A stretch of DNA of 64,000 nt, taken from Monoplex corrugatus. Taxonomy: Eukaryota; Mollusca; Gastropoda; Littorinimorpha; Ranellidae. Location: assembly GCA_030674185.1 (NCBI GenBank), contig CM060315.1, positions 85,328,954 through 85,392,953 of the forward strand. Reading direction: 5' to 3'. The position numbers and the translations under genes are program-made. This document shows positions 1 through 12,000 of this stretch, one piece after another. The number at the start of each line of letters is the position of its first letter. Position 1 is the stretch's first letter. A model generated the notes under the pieces. That model was not told the DNA's origin, did no database searches, and saw nothing but the letters and a program-made list of their open reading frames with translations.

Positions 1-660
1 GGAGGACTGTTACTTTTTCAATACCACATTCGCCTAGAGCCGAATCATTTCTGTAGTAATATTGTCTGGTCCTTGGACTTTTCCTGGTTTAATATTTTTT
101 CATCGATGCTCTAACTTCATCTTTCATCACTGGTGATCCTTCAAAGTTTTTTTTAAAATATGTGTTCCTCCCTTTGTCATCGTCAAAAAGGTCTTCGATG
201 TACTCACCTCATCTACCTAATGTTTTGTCTTTTTCTATAGTAATTGCACCATCTTTTGATTGTAAGCAATCAGTTGCTGTTCATGTCTTTTTCCTGTGAA
301 CAATATCTTCAGTATATCTGTACATAGCCTTATGTAGCTTAGGGTCTGTTCTGTGTTGGTCTTGTATTTCTTTGCACTTTGCTTCTAACCAAGCTTCCTT
401 GGATCTATTGCACTTATTTCTGATTTCCTTATGTACTTTTTCAGTTCTTGCTGTTTTCCCTTTATCTTCTACGTTCATCCATGAAGTCTAAAATTGCTTT
501 TGTCAACCCATTTTTCCTCACAAGCTTCATTTACTGAGTTTTTCAAATTTGTACATTGTTCCTCAGTGTCCCCAACATTTTCCAGAGCACTAACTTTGTT
601 GTGAACAGACACAATAAATTTTGCATGAGTTGATTAAAAGTTCAAGATTTAGTTTTGTTA
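1..660 (-). mobile_element. RTE-type LINE fragment (endonuclease-RT linker), 5' and 3' truncated
   Basis: The minus strand encodes a decayed stretch matching the linker and start of the reverse transcriptase of the better-preserved copy at 28990-30248. Shared blocks include KEAWL, CKEI, HRTDP and IVHRK (281-478). Further left, a frame-broken region carries KSKDG, EYI.DLF.DD and the GKAPGPDN-like stretch. The element runs off the left edge of the window. Stops and frameshifts make it non-coding. The family (called type 1 below) has at least eleven copies here. I infer an RTE/BovB-like clade from the protein style and the short (ATG)n 3' tail of its siblings. Confidence 0.75.
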
Positions 661-837
661 TTTTTGATTTGTTTTCTTCTCTTCAATTTCAACGTAAATT
701 TTCCCATCAACCCATCAAAGGATTATGTCCAGTGACCGAAGCACGAGGAGGTTTCAAAAGACAGTATAGTATACATAACAAACCAATGACAGACACAGAA
801 TACATAATCACATGCACATGTACACGTACGACATGCG

Positions 838-915
838 TATGAAAGAGAGAGGAGGGAGAGAGGGAGTCAGAGACAGAGACAGAGACAGACAGACAGAAAA
901 CAGACAGACAGACAA
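838..915. repeat. GA/GACA microsatellite
   Basis: Impure GA and GACA repeats. ORFs crossing it are low-complexity artefacts. Confidence 0.85.
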
Positions 916-2224
916 TGGATTCATCATTAGCAATGAGGATCCAAGTCAGAAATCCTCTCAAAAGCAGCATAGACGACAGAAGCACCCTTCAAGCTGTGGC
1001 GGGACAAGAACATCTGCACCAAACACAAGATCAGGCCCTTTCATGCACTTGCTGCAGGAAGCCCACCAGGCCACCCATCAGAGGAGACGCTGCACTGCTA
1101 CTGCGCAGAAAACTGTGATTCTTTATATATGTCTTTGCGTGATAATTCTTTTCTTTGCAACCATTAATAAAATCCAATTAAATGAAAAACAGAACGAAAA
1201 GACAATAATGAAAAAAACGTAAAAACTGCCGTTATACAGTTTGTGTAAAACGTTATGTACATGCCTGCCATAGACCACCTGCCGTAGTAGGGGAACTGGC
1301 ATGCCTCAGCAACCCCTAGACCTGTGCTGTCGGTACCTTCGGGCTAGAGGGAAATGAGACATGCGGAAGCAATTTTAGCATTTAGGCCTTTTTTTTTTTT
1401 ATGTTTTAGTGTCCTTAGTTAAATTTGTAGAGGTAGGGTCACTCAAGCCCAAGTGGAAGGATAGAAACTTGACAGAGCGCGATCCACTGGTCCTGCAAGT
1501 TAGGGACTGGGCACAGGGCAAACAACCCATTCCTGCGGGAGGACATTGTTAAGGAAGCAGCAACTGTAAGAATTGGGAGATATTCAAATGAATGACAATG
1601 ATACTATATAGAAACTGGAGTGGAGAATCTTCGTCGCTGCCTACATGCCAATGGCATACTAAGCAGAAAGTAACTAAGTCATTCACAAGATAAGATTCTC
1701 CATAGTGGGCTATTTTACTTGACAGACAAAATAATGTAATGACTGTAACCTTAATACCGGTAGTTACTTCGTAGCCAACGAGAACTTGTCAACTAAGTGG
1801 TTGCTATGAACTACGGCATCGTTTCTTTATCAGACAATGAGATAAACAAAGAAGGAAAGAAAACAGAAAAGAAACAAATGAATTAAAATTAATAAAAAGA
1901 ATTCCTGCTGAAAGTTTTCTTTGTGTTTTTCCAATTCAGTTGATGTTTTTCACATTGAACCTGAAGCATTGTTTCTCCTTATGTACAAGTTTGTACATTA
2001 TTAGCTATGAAAGTCTTCATTTACATTTTTGGCGTTTCTATCCTGCAAAATATGAATAGATTTTTCCAGAATTGATTACAAGATAATTACAATTGGAGTC
2101 CAACCAAATGGAAATATGACAAGAAAGATGCATGTATGATCTGATCTGTTTAGCTGCTGACAAAATGAACTCGTCGTCCTCTGGATTCCTGTGCACTCAC
2201 CTACCCTCTCCCATGTCCGTCAGT
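916..2224. other. Non-coding stretch with a dispersed-repeat fragment
   Basis: No coding signal was found. Around 1345-1425 it carries ATGAGACATGCGGAAGCAAT and TAGTGTCCTTAGTTAAAT, shared with the LINE 3' tails at 35799-36290 and 61715-62235. Bases 1430-1690 read like further old repeat that I cannot place. Confidence 0.5.
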
Positions 2225-2370
2225 TCTTCCTTGAGATTTCTCTCTCTCTCCTCTCCCTCTCCCTCTCCCTCTCTCTGTCCTCTCTCTCCCTCTCCCTCTC
2301 CCTCTCCCTCTCTCTCACACATGCACACACACATATACGCGTGCGCGTGTGCGCACACACACTGCTTCCC
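2225..2370. repeat. CT/CCCTCT and CA low-complexity tract
   Basis: TCTCCC and CTCT repeats pass into a CA and CG-rich alternating tract at about 2315-2365. The long ORFs over it translate to Ser/Leu and His/Thr runs and are not genes. Confidence 0.9.
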
Positions 2371-2755
2371 CCTCCCTATCTCTCCATCTGTATTGTTTGT
2401 TTATAATCCAGCTAGCACTTCTTCCAAACAAACACATACACACACCACGCTCTCTCACACGCACACATGTTTACTGCTACTCGTTGTGCTCGCTCACCAC
2501 ATCTGGGATTACCAGCTACATTGTCTTCAAAAGTTGGCGCACAGCAAGGGGGATTACTGGTCACGCCACATCGAATATCCTGTGCCAAAGTTCACTTCCG
2601 TTGGCTGGTGGTTTTTGTGTGCGAAAATGACGGGTCGAGTCCCTGCAGAATGGATGGACAGGGCGACAATAGGCATGACTGGAGAAACACAGGTCTCTGA
2701 AACTGGCATTTTCTCCACTGCTTGTTCACACTCTCTGTTATGTTGACTGAATGAT

Positions 2756-2875
2756 TAATCTCTCCGTCTGTCTGTCTGCCTGTCTGTCTGTCTGTCTGTT
2801 TGTCTGCTTGCCTGCCTGCCTGTCTGTCTGTCTCTATCGCCATCTCTCTCTATTTCTCTCTCTCTCTAACTCTCT
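2756..2875. repeat. CTGT tetranucleotide microsatellite with CT tail
   Basis: Repeated CTGT with scattered CTGC variants, followed by CTCT. Non-coding. Confidence 0.9.
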
Positions 2876-3077
2876 AACTCACATGCACGTGTTGTATGTG
2901 CATATGTGTGTATGATTGTGTACTATCTGTGTATGTTTAGCTAACTAGGTATGCTGTACTGTATTTTGAAACCTCATTGTGTTTCCTTTTCTTTTTCATA
3001 TTATCATTGTAACTATTGGATGTAGACACTTGTATTTCTACAATTTTGCTCTGCAATTTATAATGTTCTCTTACATT

Positions 3078-6000
3078 AGATAGATTGGTATGGCTATGAC
3101 ATCAGATTGATTGTTATGGCATTACATCACTTAGATTGTTATGGCTGTGGCATCACATAGATTGTCATGGCTATGGCATCACATAGATTGTTATGGCTGT
3201 GGCATCACATAGATTGTTATGGCTGTGGCATCACATAGATTGTTATGGCTGTGGCATCACATAGATTGTTATGGCTGTGGCATCACTTAGATTGTTATGG
3301 CTGTGGCATCACATAGATTGTTATGGCTGTGGCATCACATAGATTGTTATGGCTGTGGCATCACATAGATTGTTATGGCTGTGGCATCACATAGATTGTT
3401 ATGGCTGTGGCATCACATATATTGTTATGGCTGTGGCATCACATAGATTGTTATGGCTGTGGCATCACATAGATTGTTATGGCTATGGCATCACATAGAT
3501 TGTTATGGCTGTGGCATCACATAGATTGTTATGGCTGTGGCATCACATAGATTGTTATGGCTGTGGCATCACATAGATTGTTATGGCTGTGGCATCACAT
3601 AGATTGTTATGGCTGTGGCATCACATAGATTGTCATGGCTGTGGCATCACATAGATTGTTATGGCTGTGGCATCACATAGATTGTTATGGCTGTGGCATC
3701 ACATATATTGTTATGGCTGTGGCATCACATATATTGTTATGGCTGTGGCATCACATAGATTGTTATGGCTGTGGCATCATATAGATTGTTATGGCTGTGG
3801 CATCATATAGATTGTTATGGCTGTGGCATCATATAGATTGTTATGGCTGTGGCATCATATAGATTGTTATGGCTGTGGCATCACATAGATTGTTATGGCT
3901 GTGGCATCACATAGATTGTTATGGCTATGGCATCACATAGATTGTCATGGCTGTGGCATCACATAGATTGTTATGGCTGTGGCATCATATAGATTGTTAT
4001 GGCTGTGGCATCACATAGATTGTTATGGCTGTGGCATCATATAGATTGTTATGGCTGTGGCATCATATAGATTGTTATGGCTGTGGCATCATATAGATTG
4101 TTATGGCTGTGGCATCACATAGATTGTTATGGCTGTGGCATCATATAGATTGTTATGGCTATGGCATCACATAGATTGTTATGGCTGTGGCATCACATAG
4201 ATTGTTATGGCTGTGGCATCACATAGATTGTTATGGCTGTGGCATCACATAGATTGTTATGGCTGTGGCATCACATAGATTGTTATGGCTGTGGCATCAC
4301 ATAGATTGTTATGGCTGTGGCATCACATAGATTGTTATGGCTGTGGCATCACATAGATTGTTATGGCTGTGGCATCACATAGATTGTTATGGCTGTGGCA
4401 TCACATAGATTGTTATGGCTGTGGCATCATATAGATTGTTATGGCTGTGGCATCACATAGATTGTTATGGCTGTGGCATCACATAGATTGTTATGGCTGT
4501 GGCATCATATAGATTGTCATGGCTGTGGCATCACATAGATTGTTATGGCTGTGGCATCACATAGATTGTTATGGCTGTGGCATCACATAGATTGTTATGG
4601 CTATGGCATCACATAGATTGTTATGGCTGTGGCATCAGACAGATTTTCTTTTGACTACGGCATTTCATAGATTGTCATGGCTGTGGCATCTGATAGATTG
4701 TCATGGCTATGGCATTTGATAGATTGTCATGACTGCGACATTTGAAAGATTATCATGACTATGACATTTGATAGATTGTCATGGCTGTGGCATTTTATAG
4801 ATTGTCACAAGTGTGGCATCAGATAGATTTTCATGGCTATTACATTTGATAGATTGTCATGGCTATGGCATCGGATATATTGTCATGGTTATGACATTTG
4901 ATAGATTTTCATGGCTGTGGCATCTGACAGATTATCATGGCTATGGCATCTGATAGATTGTCAAGGTTGTGGCATATGATAGATAGTCATGGCTTTGGCA
5001 TTTGACAGATTGTCACGGCTGTGGCATCTGATAGATTGTCATGACTAAGGCATTTGATAGATTATCATGACTATGACATTTGATAGATTATCATGACTAT
5101 GACATTTGATAGATTGTCATGGCTATGGCGTTTGATAGATTGTCATGACTGTGGCATTTGATCAATTATCATGGCTCTGGCATTTGATAGATTGTCATGG
5201 CTGTGGCATTTGATAGATTGTCATGTCTCTGGCAGATAGATTGTCACAGCTATGATATTTGATGGATTGCCATGTCTGTGGCATCAGATAGATTGTCATG
5301 GCTGTAGCATCAGATAGATTGTCATGGCTGTGGCATCAGATAGATTGTCATGGCTGTGGCATCAGATAGATTGTCATGGCTGTGGCAAATAAATTGTCAT
5401 GGCTATCACGTTTGATAAATTGTCATGGCTGTGGCATCAGATAGATTGTCATGGCTGTGGCAAATAAATTGTCATGGCTATCACGTTTGATAAATTGTCA
5501 TGGCTGTGGCATCAGACAAATTGTCATGGCTATGGCATCAGACAGATTGTCGTGGCTATGACATTTGATAGATTGTCATGGCTATGGCATCAGATAGATT
5601 GTCATGGCTATGACATTTGATAGATCGATAGATTGTCATGGCTATGGCATTTGATAGATTGTTATGACTATGACATCAGATAGATTGTTATGACTATGGC
5701 ATCAGATAGATTGTTATGACTATGACATCAGATAGATTGTTATGAGTATGACATCAGATAGATTGTTATGACTATGGCATCAGATAGATTGTTATGACTA
5801 TGGCATCAGATAGATTGTTATGACTATGACATCAGATAGATTGTTATGACTGAGGCATCAGATAGATTGTTATGACTATGGCATCAGATAGATTGTTATG
5901 ACTGTGGCATCAGATAGATTGTTATGACTGTGGCATCAGATAGATTGTTATGACTGAGGCATCAGATAGATTGTTATGACTGTGGCATCAGATAGATTGT

Positions 6001-9000
6001 TATGACTATGGCATCAGATAGATTGTTATGACTAAGGCATCAGATAGATTGTTATGACTGAGGCATCAGATAGATTGTTATGACTATGGCATCAGATAGA
6101 TTGTTATGACTGAGGCATCAGATAGATTGTTATGACTATGACATCAGATAGATTGTTATGACTGAGGCATCAGATAGATTGTTATGACTATGGCATCAGA
6201 TAGATTGTTATGACTCTGGCATCAGATAGATTGTTATGACTGAGGCATCAGATAGATTGTTATGACTGAGGCATCAGATAGATTGTTATGACTATGGCAT
6301 CAGATAGATTGTTATGGCTCTAGCATCAGATAGATTGTTGTGGCTATGGCATCAGATAGATTGTTATGACTAAGGTATCAGATAGATTGTTATGGCATCT
6401 AAGCTCAGCAATAGATTGTTATGACTATGGCATCAGATAATTGTTATGGCTCTAGCATCAGATAGATTGTTATGACTATGGCATCAGATAGATTGTTATG
6501 GCTCTAGCATCAGATAGATTGTTATGGCTTGCATCAGATAGATGTTGTATGACTATGAGCATCAGATAGATTGTTATGACTAGGCATCAGATAATTGTTA
6601 TGACTATGGCATCAGATAGATTGTTATGGCTCTAGCATGAGAAGATTGTTATGGCTACTAGCATCAGATAGATTGTTATGACTATGGCATCAGATAGATT
6701 GTTATGACTCTAGCATCAGATAGATTGTTATGACTAGGCATCAGATAGATTGTTATGACTATGCATCAGATAATTGTTATGACTATGGCATCAGATAGAT
6801 TGTTATGGCTCTAGCATCAGATAGATTGTTATGGCTCTAGCATCAGATAGATTGTTATGACTCTAGCATCAGATAGATTGTTATGACTCTGGCATCAGAT
6901 AGATTGTTATGGCTCTAGCATCAGATGGATTGTTATGACTCTAGCATCAGATAGATTGTTATGACTATGGCATCAGATAGATTGTTATGGCTCTAGCATC
7001 AGATAGATTGTTATGACTATGGCATCAGATAGATTGTTATGACTATGGCATCAGATAGATTGTTATGACTATGGCATCAGATAGATTGTTATGACTATGG
7101 CATCAGATAGATTGTTATGACTATGGCATCAGATAGATTGTTATGACTATGCATCAGATAGATTGTTATGCTTGCATCAGATAGATTGTTATGCTAGCAT
7201 CAATAGATTGTTATGACTTAGCATCAGATAGATTGTTATGACTTGGCATCAGATAGATTGTTATGCTCAGCATCAGATAGATTGTTATGACTCTAGCATC
7301 AGATAGATTGTTATGCTATGGCATCAGATAGATTGTTATGGCTCTAGCATCAGATAGATTGTTATGGCTTGCATCAGATAGATTGTTATGACTTGATCAG
7401 ATAGATTGTTATGACTCATAGGCATCAGATAGATTGTTATGACTATGGCATCAGATAGATTGTTATGACTAGCACAGATAGATTGTTATGACATGGCATC
7501 AGATAGATTGTATGCTAGCATCAGATAGATTGTATGACTAGCATCAAAGATTGTTTAAGCATCAGATAGATTGTTATGCTTGCATCAGATAGATTGTTAT
7601 GATTGCTCAGTAGATTGTAGGCTTGCATCAGAAGATTGTTATGCTAGCAATGATAGCCGATCGTAATGTTATGCGGATATATAAATGTTATGATGGCATC
7701 AAATTATGCTAGCATCAATAGATGTTATCTAGGCATAGATAGATTGTTAGACTATGGCATCAATAATTTTATGCTGCTCAAAGATTGTATCTCATCAGAT
7801 AATTGTTTCTGATCAGATGATTGTTTGACTTGGCAATGTTATGCTAGATCAGATGTGTTATGACTTGCATCAATAGAGTTATGACAGGCATCAATAGTTG
7901 TTATGCTCATCAGAGATGTTGCTTCATAAATGTATCTAGCATGTTGGCTAGACAGATAGATTTTATGCGACAGATATGTATGTTGCATCAATAGATTGTG
8001 AATGCCAGATTAGCTATCAGAGTTGTTGCTCTAGCACATATATTGTAGCTCAGCATCAATAGATGTATATTGCATCAGTAGATTGTTATGCTCTAGCAAT
8101 GATTGTTATCCTAGCTCAGAAATTGTTTACTGCATCAAAATTGTATGACTCGATAGATGTTGCTAGGCATCAATATTGTTACTATGGTTCAGATAGATTT
8201 TATGGCTCACATCAGATAGTGTATGCATGCATCAAATGTTTGCTTCTCAGAAGATGTAGACATGGCACGATAATTATGTAGCATCAATAATTGTTATGAC
8301 TTGGCATCAGATAGATTGTTATGCTTACATCAGATAGATTGTTATGACTTGCATCAGATAGATTGTTATGCTTGCATCAGATAGATTGTTATGTTAGCTC
8401 AGATAGATTGTTATGCATGGCATCAGATAGATTGTTATGCTCTCATCAGATAGATGTTATGCTAGCATCAGATAGATTGTTATGCTATGGCATCAGATAA
8501 TTGTTATGACTATGGCATCAGATAGATTGTTATGCTAGCATCAGATAGATTGTTATGACTATGGCATCAGATAGATTGTTATGACTTGGCATCAGATAGA
8601 TTGTTATGACTATGGCATCAGATAGATTGTTATGACTAGCATCAGATAGATTGTTATGCTTGCATCAGATAGATTGTTATGACTTACGAATTCAGATAGA
8701 TTTGTTATGACTTGGCATCAGTAGATTGTTATGCTTGCATCAGATGATTGTTATGACTTATAAATTGTTATGACTATGGCATCAGATAGATTGTTATGAC
8801 TGAGTCATCAGACAGATTGTTTATGGCTCTAGCATCAGATAGATTGTTATGACTCTAGCATCAGATAGATTGTTATGACTCTGGCATCAGGTAGATTGTT
8901 ATGGCTCTAGCATCAGATGGATTGTTATGACTCTAGCATCAGATAGATTGTTATGACTATGGCATCAGATAGATTGTTATGGCTCTAGCATCAGATAGAT

Positions 9001-12000
9001 TGTTGTGGCTATGGCATCAGATAGATTGTTATGACTATGGTATCAGATAGATTGTTATGGCTCTAGCATCAGATAGATTGTTATGACTATGGTATCAGAT
9101 AGATTGTTATGGCTCTAGCATCAGATAGATTGTTATGACTATGGCATCAGATAGATTGTTATGGCTCTAGCATCAGATAGATTGTTATGGCTCTAGCATC
9201 AGATAGATTGTTTATGACTCTAGCATCAGATAGATTGTTATGACTCTGGCATAAGATAGATTGTTATGGCTCTAGCATCAGATGGATTGTTATGACTCTA
9301 GCATCAGATAGATTGTTTATGACTATGGCATCAGATAGATTGTTATGGCTCTAGCATCAGATAGATTGTTGTGGCTATGGCATCAGATAGATTGTTATGA
9401 CTATGGTATCAGATAGATTGTTATGGCTGTAGCATCAGATAGATTGTTATGACTATGGCATCAGATAAATTGTTATGGCTCTAGCATCAGATAGATTGTT
9501 ATGACTATGGCATCAGATAGATTGTTATGACTATGGCATCAGGTAGATTGTTATGACTATGGCATCAGATAGATTGTTATGACTATGACATCAGATAGAT
9601 TGTTATGATTATGGCATCAGATAGATTGTTATGGCTTTAGCATCAGATAGATTGTTATGATTATGGCATCAGATAGATTGTTATGGCTATGGCATCAGAT
9701 AGATTGTTATGGCTCTAGCATCAGATAGATTGTTATGGCTCTAGCATCAGATAGATTGTTATGGCTATGGCATCAGATAGATTGTTATGGCTCTAGCATC
9801 AGATAGATTGTTATGGCTCTAGCATCAGATAGATTGTTATGACTCTAGCATCAGATAGATTGTTATGACTCTGGCATCAGATAGATTGTTATGGCTCTAG
9901 CATCAGATGGATTGTTATGACTCTAGCATCAGATAGATTGTTATGACTATGGCATCAGATAGATTGTTATGGCTCTAGCATCAGATAGATTGTTGTGGGC
10001 TATGGCATCAGATAGATTGTTATGACTGTGGTATCAGATAGATTGTTATGGCTCTAGCATCAGATAGATTGTTATGACTATGGCATCAGATAAATTGTTA
10101 TGGCTCTAGCATCAGATAGATTGTTATGACTATGGCATCAGATAGATTGTTATGGCTCTAGCATCAGATAGATTGTTATGGCTCTAGCATCAGATAGATT
10201 GTTATGACTATGGCATCAGATAGACTGTTATGACTATGGCATCAGATAGATTGTTATGACTATGGCATCAGATAGATTGTTTGACTATGGTATCAGATAG
10301 ATTGTTATGGCTCTAGCATCAGATAGATTGTTATGACTATGGCATCAGATAAATTGTTATGGCTCTAGCATCAGATAGATTGTTATGACTATGGCATCAG
10401 ATAGATTGTTATGACTATGGCATCAGGTAGATTGTTATGGCTCTAGCATCAGATAGATTGTTATGACTATGGCATCAGATAGATTGTAATGACTATGGCA
10501 TCAGACAGATTGTTATGACTATGGCATCAGATAGATTGTTATGACTATGACATCAGATAGATTGTTATGACTATGGCATCAGATAGATTGTTATGACTAT
10601 GACATCAGAGAGATTGTTATGACTATGGCATCAGACAGATTGTTATGACTATGACATCAGAGAGATTGTTATGGCTCTAGCATCAGATAGATTGTTATGA
10701 CTATGGCATCAGATAGATTGTTATGACTCTAGCATCAGATAGATTGTTATGACTATGGCATCAGATAGATTGTTATGACTATGGCATCAGATAGATTGTT
10801 ATGGCTCTAGCATCAGATAGATTGTTATGACTATGGCATCAGATAGATTGTTATGGCTCTAGCATCAGATAGATTGTTATGACTATGGCATCAGATAAAT
10901 TGTTATGACTATGGCATCAAATATTGTTATGACTATGGCATCAGATAGATTGTTATGATTATGGCATCAGATAGATTGTTATGACTATGGCATCAGATAG
11001 ATTGTTATGACTATGGCATCAGATAGATTGTTATGACTATGGCATCAGATAGATTGTTATGACTGAGCATCAGACAGATTGTTATGGCTCTAGCATCAGA
11101 TAGATTGTTATGACTCTAGCATCAGATAGATTGTTATGACTCTGGCATCAGGTAGATTGTTATGGCTCTAGCATCAGATGGATTGTTATGACTCTAGCAT
11201 CAGATAGATTGTTATGACTATGGCATCAGATAGATTGTTATGGCTCTAGCATCAGATAGATTGTTGTGGCTATGGCATCAGATAGATTGTTATGACTATG
11301 GTATCAGATAGATTGTTATGGCTCTAGCATCAGATAGATTGTTATGACTATGGCATCAGATAGATTGTTATGGCTCTAGCATCAGATAGATTGTTATGAC
11401 TATGGCATCAGATAGATTGTTATGGCTCTAGCATCAGATAGATTGTTATTGCTCTAGCATCAGATAGATTGTTATGACTCTAGCATCAGATAGATTGTTA
11501 TGACTCTGGCATCAGATAGATTGTTATGGCTCTAGCATCAGATGGATTGTTATGACTCTAGCATCAGATAGATTGTTATGACTATGGCATCAGAGAGATT
11601 GTTATGGCTCTAGCATCAGATAGATTGTTGTGGCTATGGCATCAGATAGATTGTTATGACTATGGTATCAGATAGATTGTTATGGCTCTAGCATCAGATA
11701 GATTGTTATGACTATGGCATCAGATAAATTGTTATGGCTCTAGCATCAGATAGATTGTTATGACTATGGCATCAGATAGATTGTTATGACTATGGCATCA
11801 GATAGATTGTTATGACTATGGCATCAGATAGATTGTTATGACTCTGGCATCAGATAGATTGTTATGACTATGGTATCAGATAGATTGTTATGATTATGGC
11901 ATCAGATAGATTGTTATGACTATGGCATCAGATAGATTGTTATGACTATGGCATCAGATAGATTGTTATGACTATGCATCAGATAGATTGTTATGGCTCT

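Noticed and set aside
2132..2746. 204-codon ORF with Ser/Leu/Pro runs
   Set aside because: It spans CT and CA low-complexity DNA and has no recognisable domain or splice context.
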